Shown here piece after piece: positions 44,224 to 56,779 of a DNA stretch of 64,000 nt (its first letter is position 1; every line of letters begins with the position of its first letter). A program made the translations under genes and the position numbers. This DNA is from Tetrastigma voinierianum (Eukaryota; Streptophyta; Magnoliopsida; Vitales; Vitaceae): the NCBI GenBank assembly GCA_016808115.1, contig JAEQBH010001372.1:186001-250000 (forward strand), read 5' to 3'. The notes beneath the pieces are model-generated. The model was given only the letters and a program-made list of their open reading frames with translations. It had not been told where the DNA came from and ran no database searches.

Positions 44224-47200
44224 ATATGGCGTTCAGAGGGCTTCATAATGCAGATCCTTTAGATCCATCTTTCTTGATATTGCAGGGTAGACATAGGTCG
44301 CATTTAGTAGATACGGAGCAGGTATGTATTTTATTAAATATCAACTACTATTACATATAATTGGTGTAATGTATATATAATCAATTCTAAAATTGATTTC
44401 TTTGTTACTTGTAGTTCCAAGAGGTACTCCACCCTTGCCAGCGGATGAAAGCCTTCATCAATATGTGTAGAATGGATCTACGTAATGATACATATGTGAT
44501 CCGCTTGGGATTCTATGGTATATATCACATGGGCCACATCATGATCGATTAACCACTCATCACTAGTCTCATCGAGAGATGGCGGCTTGAGACACGCAAG
44601 TTTCATGTGCCCGTCGGAGAGATGACGATCACGTTATAGGATGTTGCTATCATCCTTGGGCTCCGTATCCATGGATCAGCAGTCATCGGGACATGTGTGT
44701 TCGATGTGGCAGAGTTTTGTCGAGAGCTACTCAATGTCATCCCACCCGTTAATGCTCTTAAAGGAGTTGTTATCTCTATATAGTGGTTATGTGACTAGTT
44801 ATCAAACCCGGCTGACCTGGAAATGAGGTCTACTTTAGGCGTGCGCGTGTAGTTTCCATCTTAGCGATGGGATCTTCTTGTTTGTGGACAAGAAGGGAGT
44901 GCATCATCCATCGTGGCTGCTTTAACGCTATGAGATTTGATGCGACCTGCGGCGTGCCGTTGGGGTAGTGCGTGATAGCACGGTTATCTCAGAGTTTATC
45001 TTAGAGACCGACTTGGGTTGTAGACGTGGTATTAGCGGTTGTATTACACTGTTACAGGTATCCATAACTTTATTTTATTACATACACATTCATATACATA
45101 GCACATCATTAGTTTGCTTACTTTTTGTTTATTTTTTATTCAGCTCTGGTCTTGGGAAAGACTTCACATGGGGCGACCAGTAGCACATCCGGCACCTCCA
45201 GTCGCTCATGCCTTACATGATGACGATGTCGATGTTGTTGATGGAGACATAGCTAAGGGTGTCCACGATGGATTACTAGCCAAGGTTGCGATTGTAAAAC
45301 CCGAGAAAATTCTGATTTTTCTGAAAAAGGGTAAAATGGTAATTTCGGTCAAAACGAAATTACTACACAGATACCGGATGTGAAATGAACTTCATAGTTG
45401 GAATGTCTAGTAAAATCTGGCTACCACATCGAATTTTGTCGGTCAGGAGCGGTCGAATTTCCGCGTTTTCTGAGCACTTAGAGATTAGCGTAAAGCAGCC
45501 TCATGAAAGACATGTGATGTGACAAAAGTCACCTACTACATGTGTACTACATGTACCCATGTGACACATGTTACATGATTAGTGAGAGGATGAGATGAAT
45601 GGGTTAGATTAAGCCATGTGTCAAAAATCAAGACAAAAGGACAAGATGGGAATTATTGAAAAGTTTAATTGAATAAAGACAAAAAAATGAATAGTTTTCT
45701 TCTTCAATTTGAAGAAGAAAACATGCAGGGGCTGGAAAAAGTGGCAGTGAGGGCTTGTTTCAAAATTTAGAGAGAGAGAGAGTGTGTCTTCTTTCTAGAT
45801 TTCCCACTGTTCGAACCGTCGGTTCTCGACGAAGCAAGAAGCAAAGTCGATCTACGCGGCGAGAGCTACGCGTGGACACCGATTTGGTGGAGTTTCGAAA
45901 ACTCTAAGAGGTAGGGATCTTTTCCTACTTGTGTTATTCTTTGGCTAAGATCCATGTGAATGGTTAGGGATATTCTGAGGCTTGATTTAGCCGTAATTTC
46001 GGTCTCAAAACATTTGAATCAGTGGAAAATCTCTGTTGTTTGGCCGTGAACATTGTAGGCCCAGAGAGTTTCCTTTATTCCGCGTGATTTTTGGTGTGTG
46101 AGATTTTTGTGTTGTAAGTGATTCAAAATGAATTGCTTGATTGGTTAATTAGCCCATGTGAGCTAAGTTTGGTGTTATAGTTGTGATTTGAATAACATGA
46201 GTTATGTGAATTTAATTATGTTAATGTATACATGAAAAATATATTAGCATGAATATTTTGGAATTGGCATAATGCATTCCATATGCACTAGGGCACCCTA
46301 GAATATTAGGTGTGAGTGCATGCCATGAAAGAAAACAATAACGAAAATGTTTGTGAAAGAAATTTCCACGGAAGATTTTTCGGAGAATTGTGTTGGGAGA
46401 TTGTCCAACAATTCACGTCGGAGGGGCCCATTAATTGTTTCGGAGAGTTATCCAATACAGATTACCTCGGAGGAGTAGTCGATATATTTCTTAGAGATCT
46501 CGGTAGTAAGTTTTCGAGAATAAAAAGCTTTTGTTTTGAAGAAGGCTGTGGTTTTACTGCATTTGGCTTAGAGCGAGGTGTGGGGAGTTGGTGAGGACTC
46601 GAGACATGGGATTGATGATGAAGCGTTAGTAGGATAGTGTATTTATTTAGTGTGATTGTTTTCCATGACATGTGCATGGTGAGGTAACCATGTAGGAAAT
46701 TTTCACTACTAGGCTGCTCGCCACAGCCGGGATCACTATTTTAGGTACGGGAACACGGGAGGACGATGCTCAGAGGCCGCGTTTGAAGAAAGCTAGGGTT
46801 GTGGCTTTGGTAGAGACTTTTGTATAACATGTATTGAAGTGTGCATTTTTAATATATGTTAGTTAAAGTGATTTATTAACTCTTGAACTATTGTATATAG
46901 TGATGTATTTTGTGATGTCGATGCAAGGGCCTAAGTGGCCGTTATTTTGCTCGCATGGACCTGATATTGGTCATTGTTAATTGTTGGGACAAGTTTTGTA
47001 CCTTGAGCGAGCTCCTTACAAAGGAGACTGCGATTTTACCGTGAGTGGTGTCGGGTGAGCATCCACCAGTGTCCAGCGAGTTGGCGGGTTGTCACGAGAC
47101 CCGGGTTTTGGGGCGTCACAGCGGCTAAGCCAAAGCTAGCTCTTCTATTGGGGTGTAGGTGGAGAGTACCTTTGACACGAGTGCATAACCCATCCAATGT

Positions 47201-48790
47201 ACTCCTCCTATACTGAGATCAGCTAGATGCACAAACTCTTGATTAGGTAATGGTATATGTAAATTTAGATGGTTTTATAGTAATTTGATTCATATTCACA
47301 TCAACATTATTAGCGTAAAATGTAAATGTGTAGGTCTTATGGCAGCCTTACGTCAGAGAGTTGGTTGACCAACTACCGGATATCTGCTTATCTGATCAGG
47401 AGATTTGGCAGATGATGTCACCCCTTATATATTTTAGGACTGTTGTGTGGCATTATCTAGAGCGAGTCTTGCGCCAGTTTGGGCTACACCAGGAGATACC
47501 TCCATCTTGCTCTTTTGAGCATACATAGAGTGGATGTACGTGGACGACTTCGAAGATTGGGCAATGTATCATGCTCGATACGTTACCTTATGGGATACGC
47601 GAGTGGACAAGATCATCGCCGCACCCCTTATGGCGGGTAATATGGACTTCCATGATCCATATATGCACTGGTATCGTCGTATTACAAGACGTTTTATGAC
47701 ACCACCACTCCATAGGGATGATATGAGGTACCATACTACAACCGATACTACTCAGAGTTTGGTAAGTTAGAGTCTTGTGATTCTAAAGTGTTTTTCAAAT
47801 TTGAATTAATAGATTATGTATTTATAATTGTTTGGTTGGTTCTTTTAGATCTCTACCCTAGCTGACATAGCTAGTCAATCGCGTGGGGCTACCACAAGAT
47901 TGGTGTACGACTTATATCATATTACTAGATCATGATTACACCAGATCGGAGAGGAGCATCACATTGTTGGACACGATCAGGAGGCATCTACTTCACGTGG
48001 ACCATCCGATTGGAGCCTTAGATTGTCATCATCGAGTTCGTGTCACGACCCGTCCGAGTGGGGGAGAGAGGGACCTCGGCGAGGTCGTGGTTGAGATGGT
48101 GGGCGAGGTCGTGGTCGAGATGGTTGGCGAGGTTGTGGTCAAGATGGTTGGTGAGGTTATGGTTAAGATGGTAAAAGGGAGAACAAATTGGTACACTGGC
48201 CAGAGATTTCCGCCATTATCGCCAGCTCCCGTATTTTTGATGCTCCATACTTCATACTTACCCATCACTCTATACTTCCATACGCCTCCATACTTACCCA
48301 TCACCTAATACTTCCATATGCCCCCCATACTTACCCATCACCCAATACTTTTATACCCCCACAGACTTACACATCACCTTCCATACCCCCACAGACTTAC
48401 AAATTAGTTAAGACTTCCGCTCCACATGTCATCCCACCATTATCACCCACATCTCCCCCTTTACAGACCACATCTTTACCATCTCCGGTGTTGCTAGAGC
48501 CAGCTTCCATGGAAATAGATATCACCTTATCATCTTTGACTTTACCATCCCCTACATTGCTTCCCATCGATGAGACCGATGAGACCATGGTTGACCTTGT
48601 ATCAGAGTTGGGTGCACTTCCAACTAAGCGACCTTGCGCTCCACATACATGTCAAGTACTTCATCCATAAGCTCCCTCGACTCCATCAGCTCCATTTGAG
48701 ATTGCATGGGACCCTATAGATCAACCAACTGTGCATTCTAGGCGGTGTCCTAAGAGAAATATAAAGACTCCATCTTGTGGGACTCATTGA
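44224..48790 (+). pseudogene. Plant mobile domain (PMD, MAIN-like) gene carried by the MULE
   Basis: Exon 1 (44224-44322) MAFRGLHNADPLDPSFLILQ ends at donor GTATGT. Exon 2 (44417-45057) carries IERWRLETRKFHVPVGEMTI and VAIILGLRIHG; the next exon (45144-) LWSWERLHMGRPV is interrupted by a solo LTR (45293-47120). The text resumes as KPKLALLLGCRWRVPLTRVH. A later exon (about 47334-47762) has VLWQPYVREL, YLERVLRQFGLHQEIPPSC and YMHWYRRITRRFMTPP. The C-terminal exon has an Arg-Gly-rich patch (48050-48180, in a shifted frame) and a Pro/Tyr/Thr-rich tail ending near 48790. This is the MAIN/MAIL-type PMD plan; Arabidopsis relatives are nuclear proteins in genome stability and transposon silencing. 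Several TAG/TAA codons and a shift near 47530 disable it. It follows the transposase by about 230 bp on the same strand. Confidence 0.85.
45293..47120 (+). mobile_element. Solo LTR (family S), second copy, in the PMD gene
   Basis: 1828 bp, TGTAAAACCCGAG to GGGGCGTCACA. It is homologous in the reverse sense to 39302-41074 (shared GGGTAAAATGGTAATTT, ATCGAATTTTGTCG, CCATGTGACACATG). The flanks are GCGAT (45288-45292) and GCGGC (47121-47125); the two differences are transitions, so a decayed target duplication is likely. No internal region remains. Confidence 0.85.
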
Positions 48791-49389
48791 TATAAGTTTC
48801 TATTTGTATATATTGATATTTGTATACATTTTTTTACATATTTATATGATTTGGTTTTTATATGAAATCAGAGTTTCTTGTTTATTGAATTGGTTATAAT
48901 TTGGATGCATGTGGGTTATGATTTATATATATTCTTGTTTTCGGTGCAAACTTGCAGGTCATAATCGAGCTTCATGCAAAAATCCATTGAACCTTCCATG
49001 ATTCTGTATTTTAAAATGATAATACACAATTGGATAAAACTTGTGAAATAAAAATAAAACTTAAAAATATTTTAAAATAAAACTTGCAGGTTTATTTGGG
49101 ATTTAAGACTAATTTGGATATGCTTCTTATGAACATTTAAAAATATTTACAAAAATATTTGAATTAATGAATAACTTGTGTAAAAATTTGTATTAATAAA
49201 AACTTAAAATAATTATTTATATAAAATGATTATTTTTATGATTATGAGATTTTTTTTTAAGTGTACCAATAAATCTTCCCAAACACAAAAACAAGTTATC
49301 TAAAAGGGTGAGTAAATAGCACCAATAGGTGAATCAAGTGAGATATCATTAATTTTAATAATTTGTATTTGATTTTTGATTGATTCATC
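48791..49389 (+). other. 3' flank of the PMD gene, within the MULE
   Basis: AT-rich, possibly 3' UTR and spacer. No element recognised until the right terminal repeat. Confidence 0.5.
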
Positions 49390-49585
49390 AATTTGAAATA
49401 CAGTAAATGCCGTTGTCACCAATAACGACATTGTCATTTTTAAAAAATCAAAATGCCGCTGTTTAGAACAACGACATTTGCTTAGTTGTTGCCTACATGG
49501 CCCAAATGAACTAGATTGGGCAATAGTTTCAAAAAAAATTATTTTTGAATTTTTTTTTTAAAAGTATTATTTTAATCCAAAACTC
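49390..49585 (-). repeat. MULE right terminal inverted repeat
   Basis: Contains two units, GCCGTTGTCACCAATAACGAC-like and GCCGCTG..ACAACGACAT, then GTTGCCTACATGGCCCAAAT and GAACTAGATTGGGCAATAG, the complement of the left end with scattered changes. Confidence 0.7.
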
Positions 49586-50534
49586 AGGTTGGTTCCTAAT
49601 AATTCTATGCATCATGTCATTGTCATCCTGGTTGTAAGCCCTTTTTATTTTATTTTTACGTTCCTTTAATACATTTAACAACAACAATGCAACAACTCAA
49701 CAATAAATTAAACATATAACCAAATTGCTAGTAATTATTAGAGATGTCATGATCTGCCATTAGAAAATGTAAACGACTCAAGGCCTACATAAGAGATAAT
49801 CCTAATATGCTTAGAATACCTAAGATTCTAGGTTTGATGAAGCATACTAACGAGCAGGGATTTGATGTCAGTGTTGTCATCTGAATCGTCCACACAAAAA
49901 CCAACGAACATTCATACGTCGTAATAAGTCGACGACAAAAACATAAGAAAACAAAGGAAAATCAACTCTTTGCACTATGTCATTGTTATCCTTGTTATAA
50001 ACATTTTTCGTACTGTGTGTGAATGATATGTTCATCTCCTATTAATAAAGGTGATATGTTATCTATAAGGTACTACTTGTAAATATATTGATCACATAGA
50101 GGTTGTTGGTTCTTTTGAGTATATTTTATATGGCATTTTGATTCCATAAAACCAACATAGACATGATTTAGGCATTTTGGGAGTTGTATTAAAGATCTAA
50201 GTCATAAGTTTTTTGCAAGTTGATGGATTGTTTATAACCAGTTCAAAAACGTAGACAATCATTTAAGATATATATATAATTTTTTTAAAGGTGTTTATTT
50301 TTTTTTATTTTTTTTGACAATGAAAAATGCAATTTCATTGATTTAGAACGACAATACTTTTACATTTGAACACATAAATGAAACTGCTAAAAACATTAGA
50401 AGATGACACAACATCCAAGTTAATAGCAAGAAGAAATGGCTTAAGGCCTACACAAGTGATAATCCTAATATGCCTATTGGAAAGGTCTTGGCTTTCCACA
50501 AAGTAGATCACAACAAAATTTCAATTCATCCCCT
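49586..50534. repeat. Spacer with a dispersed repeat pair
   Basis: 49740-49860 and 50330-50490 share GGCCTACAxAAGxGATAATC followed by CTAATATGC, plus similar flanks (ATTAGAAAATGTAAACGACT against ACATTAGAAGATGACACAAC). Direct orientation, 0.6 kb apart. The family is not recognised; worn copies of one short element are the simplest reading. Otherwise AT-rich. Confidence 0.5.
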
Positions 50535-53423
50535 TTGATCTCCCTTTCCACCCCCTCCCCCTTTTATACCCATTGGGGGGGGGGGTTGGGGGTTGTGGAC
50601 GTTACATGCGCAATATTTAAATGGGACATTTATTGGCTATTTACTCCCTTACATTATACATTCACTATCATATTAATCCCCTACCATAAATTTCCTTATA
50701 ACGCGTGCTCTTATGGTCCATTACGCCTTCTTCGCTCATTTCTTTCTCTTGTGCCTGAGGTGGTTTATCTTCAGGTATCTGCTCACTCCTTCCAAAGCAC
50801 CCGGTGGCCGCGAACCCAGGTTGCCGCCCCGAGCCCTTCCTTTTCTACAACCTGGATCCAGCCAAGTCGCCTCGACGGATCCCCATCACGCGCATTACCG
50901 TGGCATGCCTATGGTCTACTCTACTCCAATAGCCCCCTTAGTGTCATTCCATCCTCTTAGGGTTTGGAAGGGTGGTAAAATCATTTGCTTCATCGCCTTG
51001 AGCACCGGGAGTAGTTATTACTATAGTTTACTGCTCATAGGTGGCAACACCGGATTTGCTCTTGGTTTTGGCATGTCTCCCCACACATCCAATGCATCAA
51101 ATGTTTTCTTAGGATTCTTGCCCATGTCACCGGATTTTCTAGTATATAATCCTGCCTTCTTCTGTCTCTCTCATTTCTTCCCTACTTCGTTTGTCTCTGC
51201 TTCCGCCTCTTTCTTCGATGCTCTTCGACCGGCCTGCTTGTCGGGACCCCTATGCGAATGCCTTTTAGAGGAAGTATTCCTTCCTTCCTTAAGGTCGGGT
51301 ATCCTTACCCCCCTAAAGGCCTCAATTCGCGGCCTGTACGAACATGGACCGGGGTTGGATGAACTATATCTATTGCCCAAAAATCCACATCAATGAGGGG
51401 TTGAGATTCCCTCTCCCTCCTTTGGTTCGCTAGTTCTTGCGCTCCACAAAGGTCCACCCCATTTATGTTCACGTGAACATCATTCAAGGTTCTCCTCAAG
51501 GTAATCATATTAAATAAGAAGCACGAGCTCTGGTCATGGTTTGGAGGAGGTGTTGCACGTTTACTCCTTCAAGCAGCACAAGCTCGGAAGATATTATCTC
51601 ATTGATGACGCCCAGTCGCTCCATCTGGTGACTAATCTGCCAAACACCAGCAAGAAGAAGCCTCAAGGCAATGTGTTGTTGTTCTATGCCTGGGGTTATC
51701 TAGGGACCCCATGCTTAGGGAGTTCCTAGTTCGCCCTGATCCTACAACAGGTCAGTAACGAAGCCTTACATCCCCGCTTACCTGATTTGCCCCCTTCATT
51801 CTGCCTTCTACTCCAACCCCACACACACACACACACCTCCCCATGTGCAGGTACCTTAGATCGAGAAAAACTGGTGGACGATTTGAGTGACACTCAGTTC
51901 AATGCTCTAGCCAAAGTTCTTAGCCTTTCGAGCTCGACAAGGGACTTCAAATACTTGTTGACCCCCTCTAATCCCTAGAAGGTGTTCGTTAAGCCCAAGG
52001 ACTTTATTGTCTAGTCGATGCCTCATTTGCATTTTGAAGGCCCAAGCAACGCTCGTGCTAAGGAGCATGTTTTGAACTGCTTCTTGCTCAAGTTACGGCT
52101 ACTGTCATGGCTCGGGAGTCCAAACAAGTGGAAGAAATGGCTATGGGCAACGACTTCCCACTCCTGCCTCCTTCTCGTCGCGACCCCCAGAGAGGTGAAA
52201 GAGACCTAGGAAATCCTCTTCTAACTCTCCGACCAAATCCAGTCATAGGCTCACCTTCTGCGTCTAGAGTTAACTAGAGTGTCCCCCGAGCGAGGGATGA
52301 TTCTTAGGCACTCCTTCGGCTAAAAGAGTTCTCCAACACCCATTTTTCCCCCCACATTGGCCCGACCTGTGGGCCTCCCGAGAAACAACACTTTAGAGGG
52401 GGAATAATGATCGAGGAATGTCGCGAGACCCGACCTCCCCCTGTGCTCCGACTGTTTTAGGCAAGGGTAAGGGGAAGGCCGCTTTTGGGCTCGCCCTAGC
52501 CCTGCCCGAAGTAAACACCCTATCCCCCATATATGGAGGCCTTGATGGCGGATCCAACTTTGTTCGAGGAGTCGTTCCTAAAGGACCCTAAGGAGGAGGT
52601 CACGACAGCCTTAAGCTCGATGTATGGGGTCCCAGTGATAAAGAAGGTTCTGGATTTTATGAGGGACTCCACACCTTTTCGAGTGGCTGCCATGATAACT
52701 CCTTGTCCTTACATATGTTCCTTCTTTTGTCCTTATTCTTCCCTTTTACTTATGGATTATTGTGCAGATGAGCGTATTTAGGGCCTGCATGACCAAGTAT
52801 TGCGATGTCCCAGAAGACTAACTCGCTGCTCTCTCACTCACGGACAGCTCGAGGACCCAGATCTAAAGCATAGGCCAAATCCAAGATTCCTAATTTGGAA
52901 AAGGAGGTGTCCGAGTCACGTGTCGTTCGAGGCCTTTAAGGCGCGCTGGCGCTTGGGAATCAAATTAAGAAGATTCCTATGGAGGCGTATGACTAACTCC
53001 GAACATGCCAACGCTGGTGGTGGCCACAAAGGTCCATCAGCGGAAATCGAGCGCCCGCTCTCTAGGAGCACACCGTCCGCCTCGAGGCTAAGGACCTCTT
53101 TGTGTTCAGAAAGTCTCGCGGCACTCGAGGAGCCACAGCCGACTACTAGCTGCCGCCGCTCCACTACGAATAATACGACTCAAGCACTTCGCGAGCGTCG
53201 CGCGGGTCGCGAAGTGCAAGGTGATGAAGCCGAGTCCCTAAGGAATTCTCCCAAGCCGCCCCTACCGTCCTATTCGATTCAACCGACTGACCCTTCCTCT
53301 AGGCAAGCACCTATTGAGATAACCAACGCCTCAAAAGAAGAAGCCCGAGTCCTCCATGTTCCCTCAAGCGAAGGCACCTCCAAGGCGGTAGAGGTGGTTA
53401 GCTTGAACCCCATCGTGGATTAA
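50535..53423 (+). pseudogene. Decayed gene of the kind carried by Tat elements (gag-like or PMD-like), plus strand
   Basis: GC-richer than its surroundings. Fragments in several frames: a Ser-rich N-terminal part (51070-51240), then FPLPPLVRQFL-like text (51402-51435), KLGRYYLIDDAQSLHLVTNL and LLFYAWGYLGTP (51560-51720). After an apparent intron (51740-51850, CA microsatellite, CCATGTGCAG acceptor) come LVDDLSDTQFNALAKVLSLS (51870-51930) and a Pro/Arg-rich region. FEESFLKDPKEEVTTALSSM (52560-52625) leads to a polar tail ending in EVVSLNPIVD at 53423. The domain order resembles the extra proteins of Tat-type elements, like the antisense gene at 34205-36182. No LTR of that family flanks it here. 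Recognition is by overall pattern, so moderate. Function unknown; not intact. Confidence 0.5.
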
Positions 53424-53526
53424 TTCTGAGTGGCTCCCTTCCCCTTTGCTAATGTATCATGATGAACCCCTGTAGTTCTCATTCTGTGTACTTTTGTTTT
53501 TGGCAATGGAACAATTATTTTGTCAA

Positions 53527-53528
<2 letters not shown>

Positions 53529-53558
<30 letters not shown>

Positions 53559-53559
53559 C
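53529..53559. repeat. Poly-T run, about 31 bp
   Basis: An uninterrupted T run about 105 bp after the end of the preceding pseudogene and 135 bp before the Athila LTR. On the minus strand it is a poly-A tail, so it could mark the end of a retroposed or LINE-like sequence, but nothing on that strand supports one. Confidence 0.8.
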
Positions 53560-53694
53560 ACACAAGGTTTACACTCTATTGGAACTTCTTTGTGACTTTT
53601 GGAGTACTCCACTCTAACCTCATGTGATTCCCCGGGTCCTCTCTAGTTTTTATTCTGAGTATAACATCTCATGTATATCATAAGGCATCCTACC

Positions 53695-55011
53695 TGTTGG
53701 ATACATAAAAGTGCGACATTTATATAGGGTTTTAAGCCCCCCAGCTCATGTTTTGCTTTCATTTTGTGTAGAATAGGTGCTTTTGACCTTTCTAGCAGCT
53801 TCTTTATGCGGTGTGTCTTTCGATTCCCACATTGCAGTGGTTTGGTTCCGCAGAACAAATGTAGATCATTGTTTACACATAAATCACGCCGAGAGGCCCC
53901 GGTAGTGCTACAATGAAGAGGAGCATTTATAAGCAATGGTACTGTACTAAATATATGGGTACCCAGATCTGGTTAATGTGGAGTACTAGTGTATTGCAAT
54001 GCACTACACTTCATCGGTAACAAAAACAACGATGCGATCTCGCAAGACTTGAGCAGACTTCAACTTTGGTGCAAGGGCACGCTGCCTTTCACCACCACTC
54101 AGATCACTAATTATGATTGCATTTAAGCCCCACTTAAGGGCAGAGTTATGTGAATGATTCTAGGGTCTTGGTCTTGAACTTTGGGGTGTTTTCGATAATT
54201 TTCAGTGTCTATAGAGCAGAGTACTAGCTTTCTTCCTACACAGCTCTTAACACCATAATCTTTCGCTTGGTTTCATAACTTGGTATTCTTTAAGAGATTT
54301 TTGCTTTATATCCCAACCTTGCACTTAAGTGTTATTTCTGTCACATTTACGATTAGTGTTCTAGTAATCATGAATCGACTTTAGTTTTAATGGAGTTCTA
54401 AACCCTAAGATAGGGTTCTAATCTGGAAGTGGAACCCTCACCTCCTTCAAGGCAATAGCCCCTCAATCCCCTTCTTTTGTGCTTTCTAATGGGATTATCG
54501 ATACTAAACACTTGCAAACTCTTACAACCTTAGTTTGGCATCTCTCTTGACAACGTGTGAACGAGAGACTTTACGTTGTGCTTGATCACAAATGCGCATT
54601 CAAGGGTCCAAGAAACTCGCCCTGAATAAGTGTTTGTTATCGCCAATCGTTTCTTGCCTTATAAAAGATTTTAATGTTATATCTTCCGTCGAAGACCATT
54701 CATCAATGGCTCCTAGATGAGATTGTAAGTAAGAGGTGGGTGTTACCTAGTCTATGGTGAGCGGAAACCTAAGGATCCTATCATTCGCCCTTCTTGTTTT
54801 AAAATAGTTAAGTTAATCGGTTACTTAATCAATCAATCACAACCCCACAGATTTTACTTTAATCGCACATTCATTGGGTAGCAATCCCTAAGGATCACCA
54901 AGGAAACCACTCCCTATGGAAATGACCTTTGACTCTACAAATAGTACAATGCTCGAGACGACATTAGTTCCTACGCTAAATAATTTCAGCAATACCTTAA
55001 ATAGACGAGCA
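53695..55011 (+). repeat. Athila 5' LTR
   Basis: 1317 bp from TGTTGGATAC to GACGAGCA, just before the T-run and GGGCGCCG. The right edge is set by the primer site, so it may be off by a few bases. Confidence 0.75.
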
Positions 55012-55015
55012 TTTT

Positions 55016-55040
55016 TTGGGCGCCGGGCTGATGTGGGAGT
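55016..55040 (+). other. Degenerate Athila primer-binding site
   Basis: TTGGGCGCCGGGCTGATGTG differs by small indels from the TGGCGCCGTTGCCGGGGA site complementary to tRNA-Asp used by Athila elements. Confidence 0.55.
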
Positions 55041-55286
55041 GGCGAGCACTCTAGTTGATCTAGAGAGAGCTAGCTGGTACTCTGTACCGCATTGCAAATC
55101 CTGCATATCTTCTACCTTTTCTTTTTAATTCTTTCGTAGATAATATAAGTGATACCTATCTGGTCAGTAATATTGCATGTCGGCTCAGCTCGTGACGAGT
55201 AATGCCGACTTGTAAAAGTTATACCTCAAGGACATTTTGAAGAGTCCATAGAAGACAACAGCCTCTAAGAGAACCCAAGACCTCAG

Positions 55287-56770
55287 ATGGAACACCCCGG
55301 GAATCAGCAAACTCTCTTTAACCCAAATGCCCAAGGGTTACCTGGTGACCCACAAAGACCCCATGAACCTCCATGACAAGGAGATGGTGATGCACCGCCT
55401 GCAATCCCGACAGTAGGAGGAGGAAATGTTAATTTTCACCTCAATCAATATCGAGCTCCCCCTGACCCTTTACCTAATGTGGAAAGAACCCTTCGAGAGA
55501 TTATGTAACCTCAAAGAACCACAACAAACTCATGTATTCGCCTACCTGAAGAGGCTAACCAATTCCTTATGAAGTCGGAGATGATTCGTTTTCTCCCTGT
55601 ATCAAGGGGTCGATTATGAGAACCCATACTCATTAATGAGGGATTTTGAGGATGTTTGTAGTGCTTTTCTGTCCACAGGATCACCCTTCCATATAATTTG
55701 TATGGTTTTATTCCCATTCTCTCTAAAGGAGAAGGCCAAAATATGGTTTCACTCTCGCCCTAACTAATTTTTTTCTCGAAGACATGCGAAATGAATTCCT
55801 GAATAAATTCTTTCCTCTAGCACATACTAATGTACTCATGCGAGCAATCCAAAACTTTTCCGAAAAACTAGGTGAACCTTTCGTTGTTGTATGGGAAAGA
55901 TATAAGGACCTCCTCCACGCTCTCCTTCATCATGGTTTGGATGTTGGACAAATTTGTGATTATTTTCACCAAGGATTGTCTCGAATAACAAATCAAGACA
56001 TCTAAAATGACGTGTGCTGGGAATCTTGGTGAGAAAAAGTGTTAGGAGGCCGTGCAATTTTGATACACAACAGTAAATGCTCGAACTCGGGAGACAACAC
56101 TCCCTAGATAATTCGAAAAAGTGCATAGTACACCCACAGGGGGAGAAATACATCACTTAAGAGAGAATGATGACATACAAGCAAAAATAGCCAACTTAAC
56201 TAGGAAGTTAGGAGGCCAGAATTGAAGGCAAATGAATCACAGTACAAAATTTTGACCCATTATCTGGAGTGAGGAACATAATATTTTGTATTTGTCCACT
56301 CACTGATCTATTAATCGCCTGATCTCAAAGAGGATAACTGAATAGAGGCGACGCACCCAGAATCTACCCTATACTAAAACTGCAACTGTGTAAGAAGAGC
56401 AACTAATTTTAGTCGAGGAATGAGGTGAGTTCACACCATTTGCCAAACAACCAAGGCCAAAACTTCCAAAACCAAAGCTTTTCAAATCAAGCCCCTTAGT
56501 TCCAAAATCAAGGTCCTCAAGGATTTCCTGTGAATTTGCACCCCTCTTCTCAAGGGAATCCAAACCCACAGCCTTACCAACTTCCACATAAGAGAAGTTT
56601 GGAGGACATTGTGACACAGTTTGTCTAGGCTCAACAATCCACCAATACTGAATTTCGAACCGCCTTGAATGATGTGAGATCCCAAATCACTAAGCTGACC
56701 TCTTCTATGGGAAATTTTCAACAAAAGAAAGGGAAACTCCCTTCTTAAACTATCTAAAACCCCTAAGGTC
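55287..56770 (+). pseudogene. Athila gag
   Basis: ATG at 55287 (MEHPGNQQTLFNPNAQGLPG), then, with frame changes, EEANQFLMKSEMIRFLPVS, MRDFEDVCSAFLSTG and LFPFSLKEKAKIWFHSRPN (55540-55765), MRNEFLNKFFPLAHTNVLMR (55784), WERYKDLLHALLHHGL and YFHQGLSRI. These are the conserved Athila gag blocks, including EAWERFKDLLRKCPHHGL-like text. A C-terminal polar helix (QSTNTEFRTALNDVRSQI, about 56630-56690) is also typical. Several stops. Confidence 0.88.
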
Positions 56771-56779
56771 AGAATAGTG

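Larger units (their letters stand above)
21700..49585 (+). mobile_element. Composite Mutator-like element (MULE) carrying MuDR transposase and PMD genes
   Basis: The left end (21700-21995) and right end (49390-49585) are related in inverted orientation. Each has TTAAAATAAT, a T/A-rich tract, CCAATCTAGTTCxTTTGGGC, CATGTAG and then repeats of AAATGCCGTTGTC. Between them, in plus orientation, lie a leader-like CT-rich stretch, the MuDR-type transposase and a PMD gene. A 15 kb Tat gypsy element and two solo LTRs are nested within; without them the element would be roughly 9 kb, a normal size for an autonomous MULE. It begins about 230 bp upstream of the CPPM start codon, in keeping with the known 5' preference of MULEs. 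The outer limits and the 9-bp target duplication are not resolved. That the two ends belong to one element is an inference from matching ends and orderly content. Confidence 0.65.
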
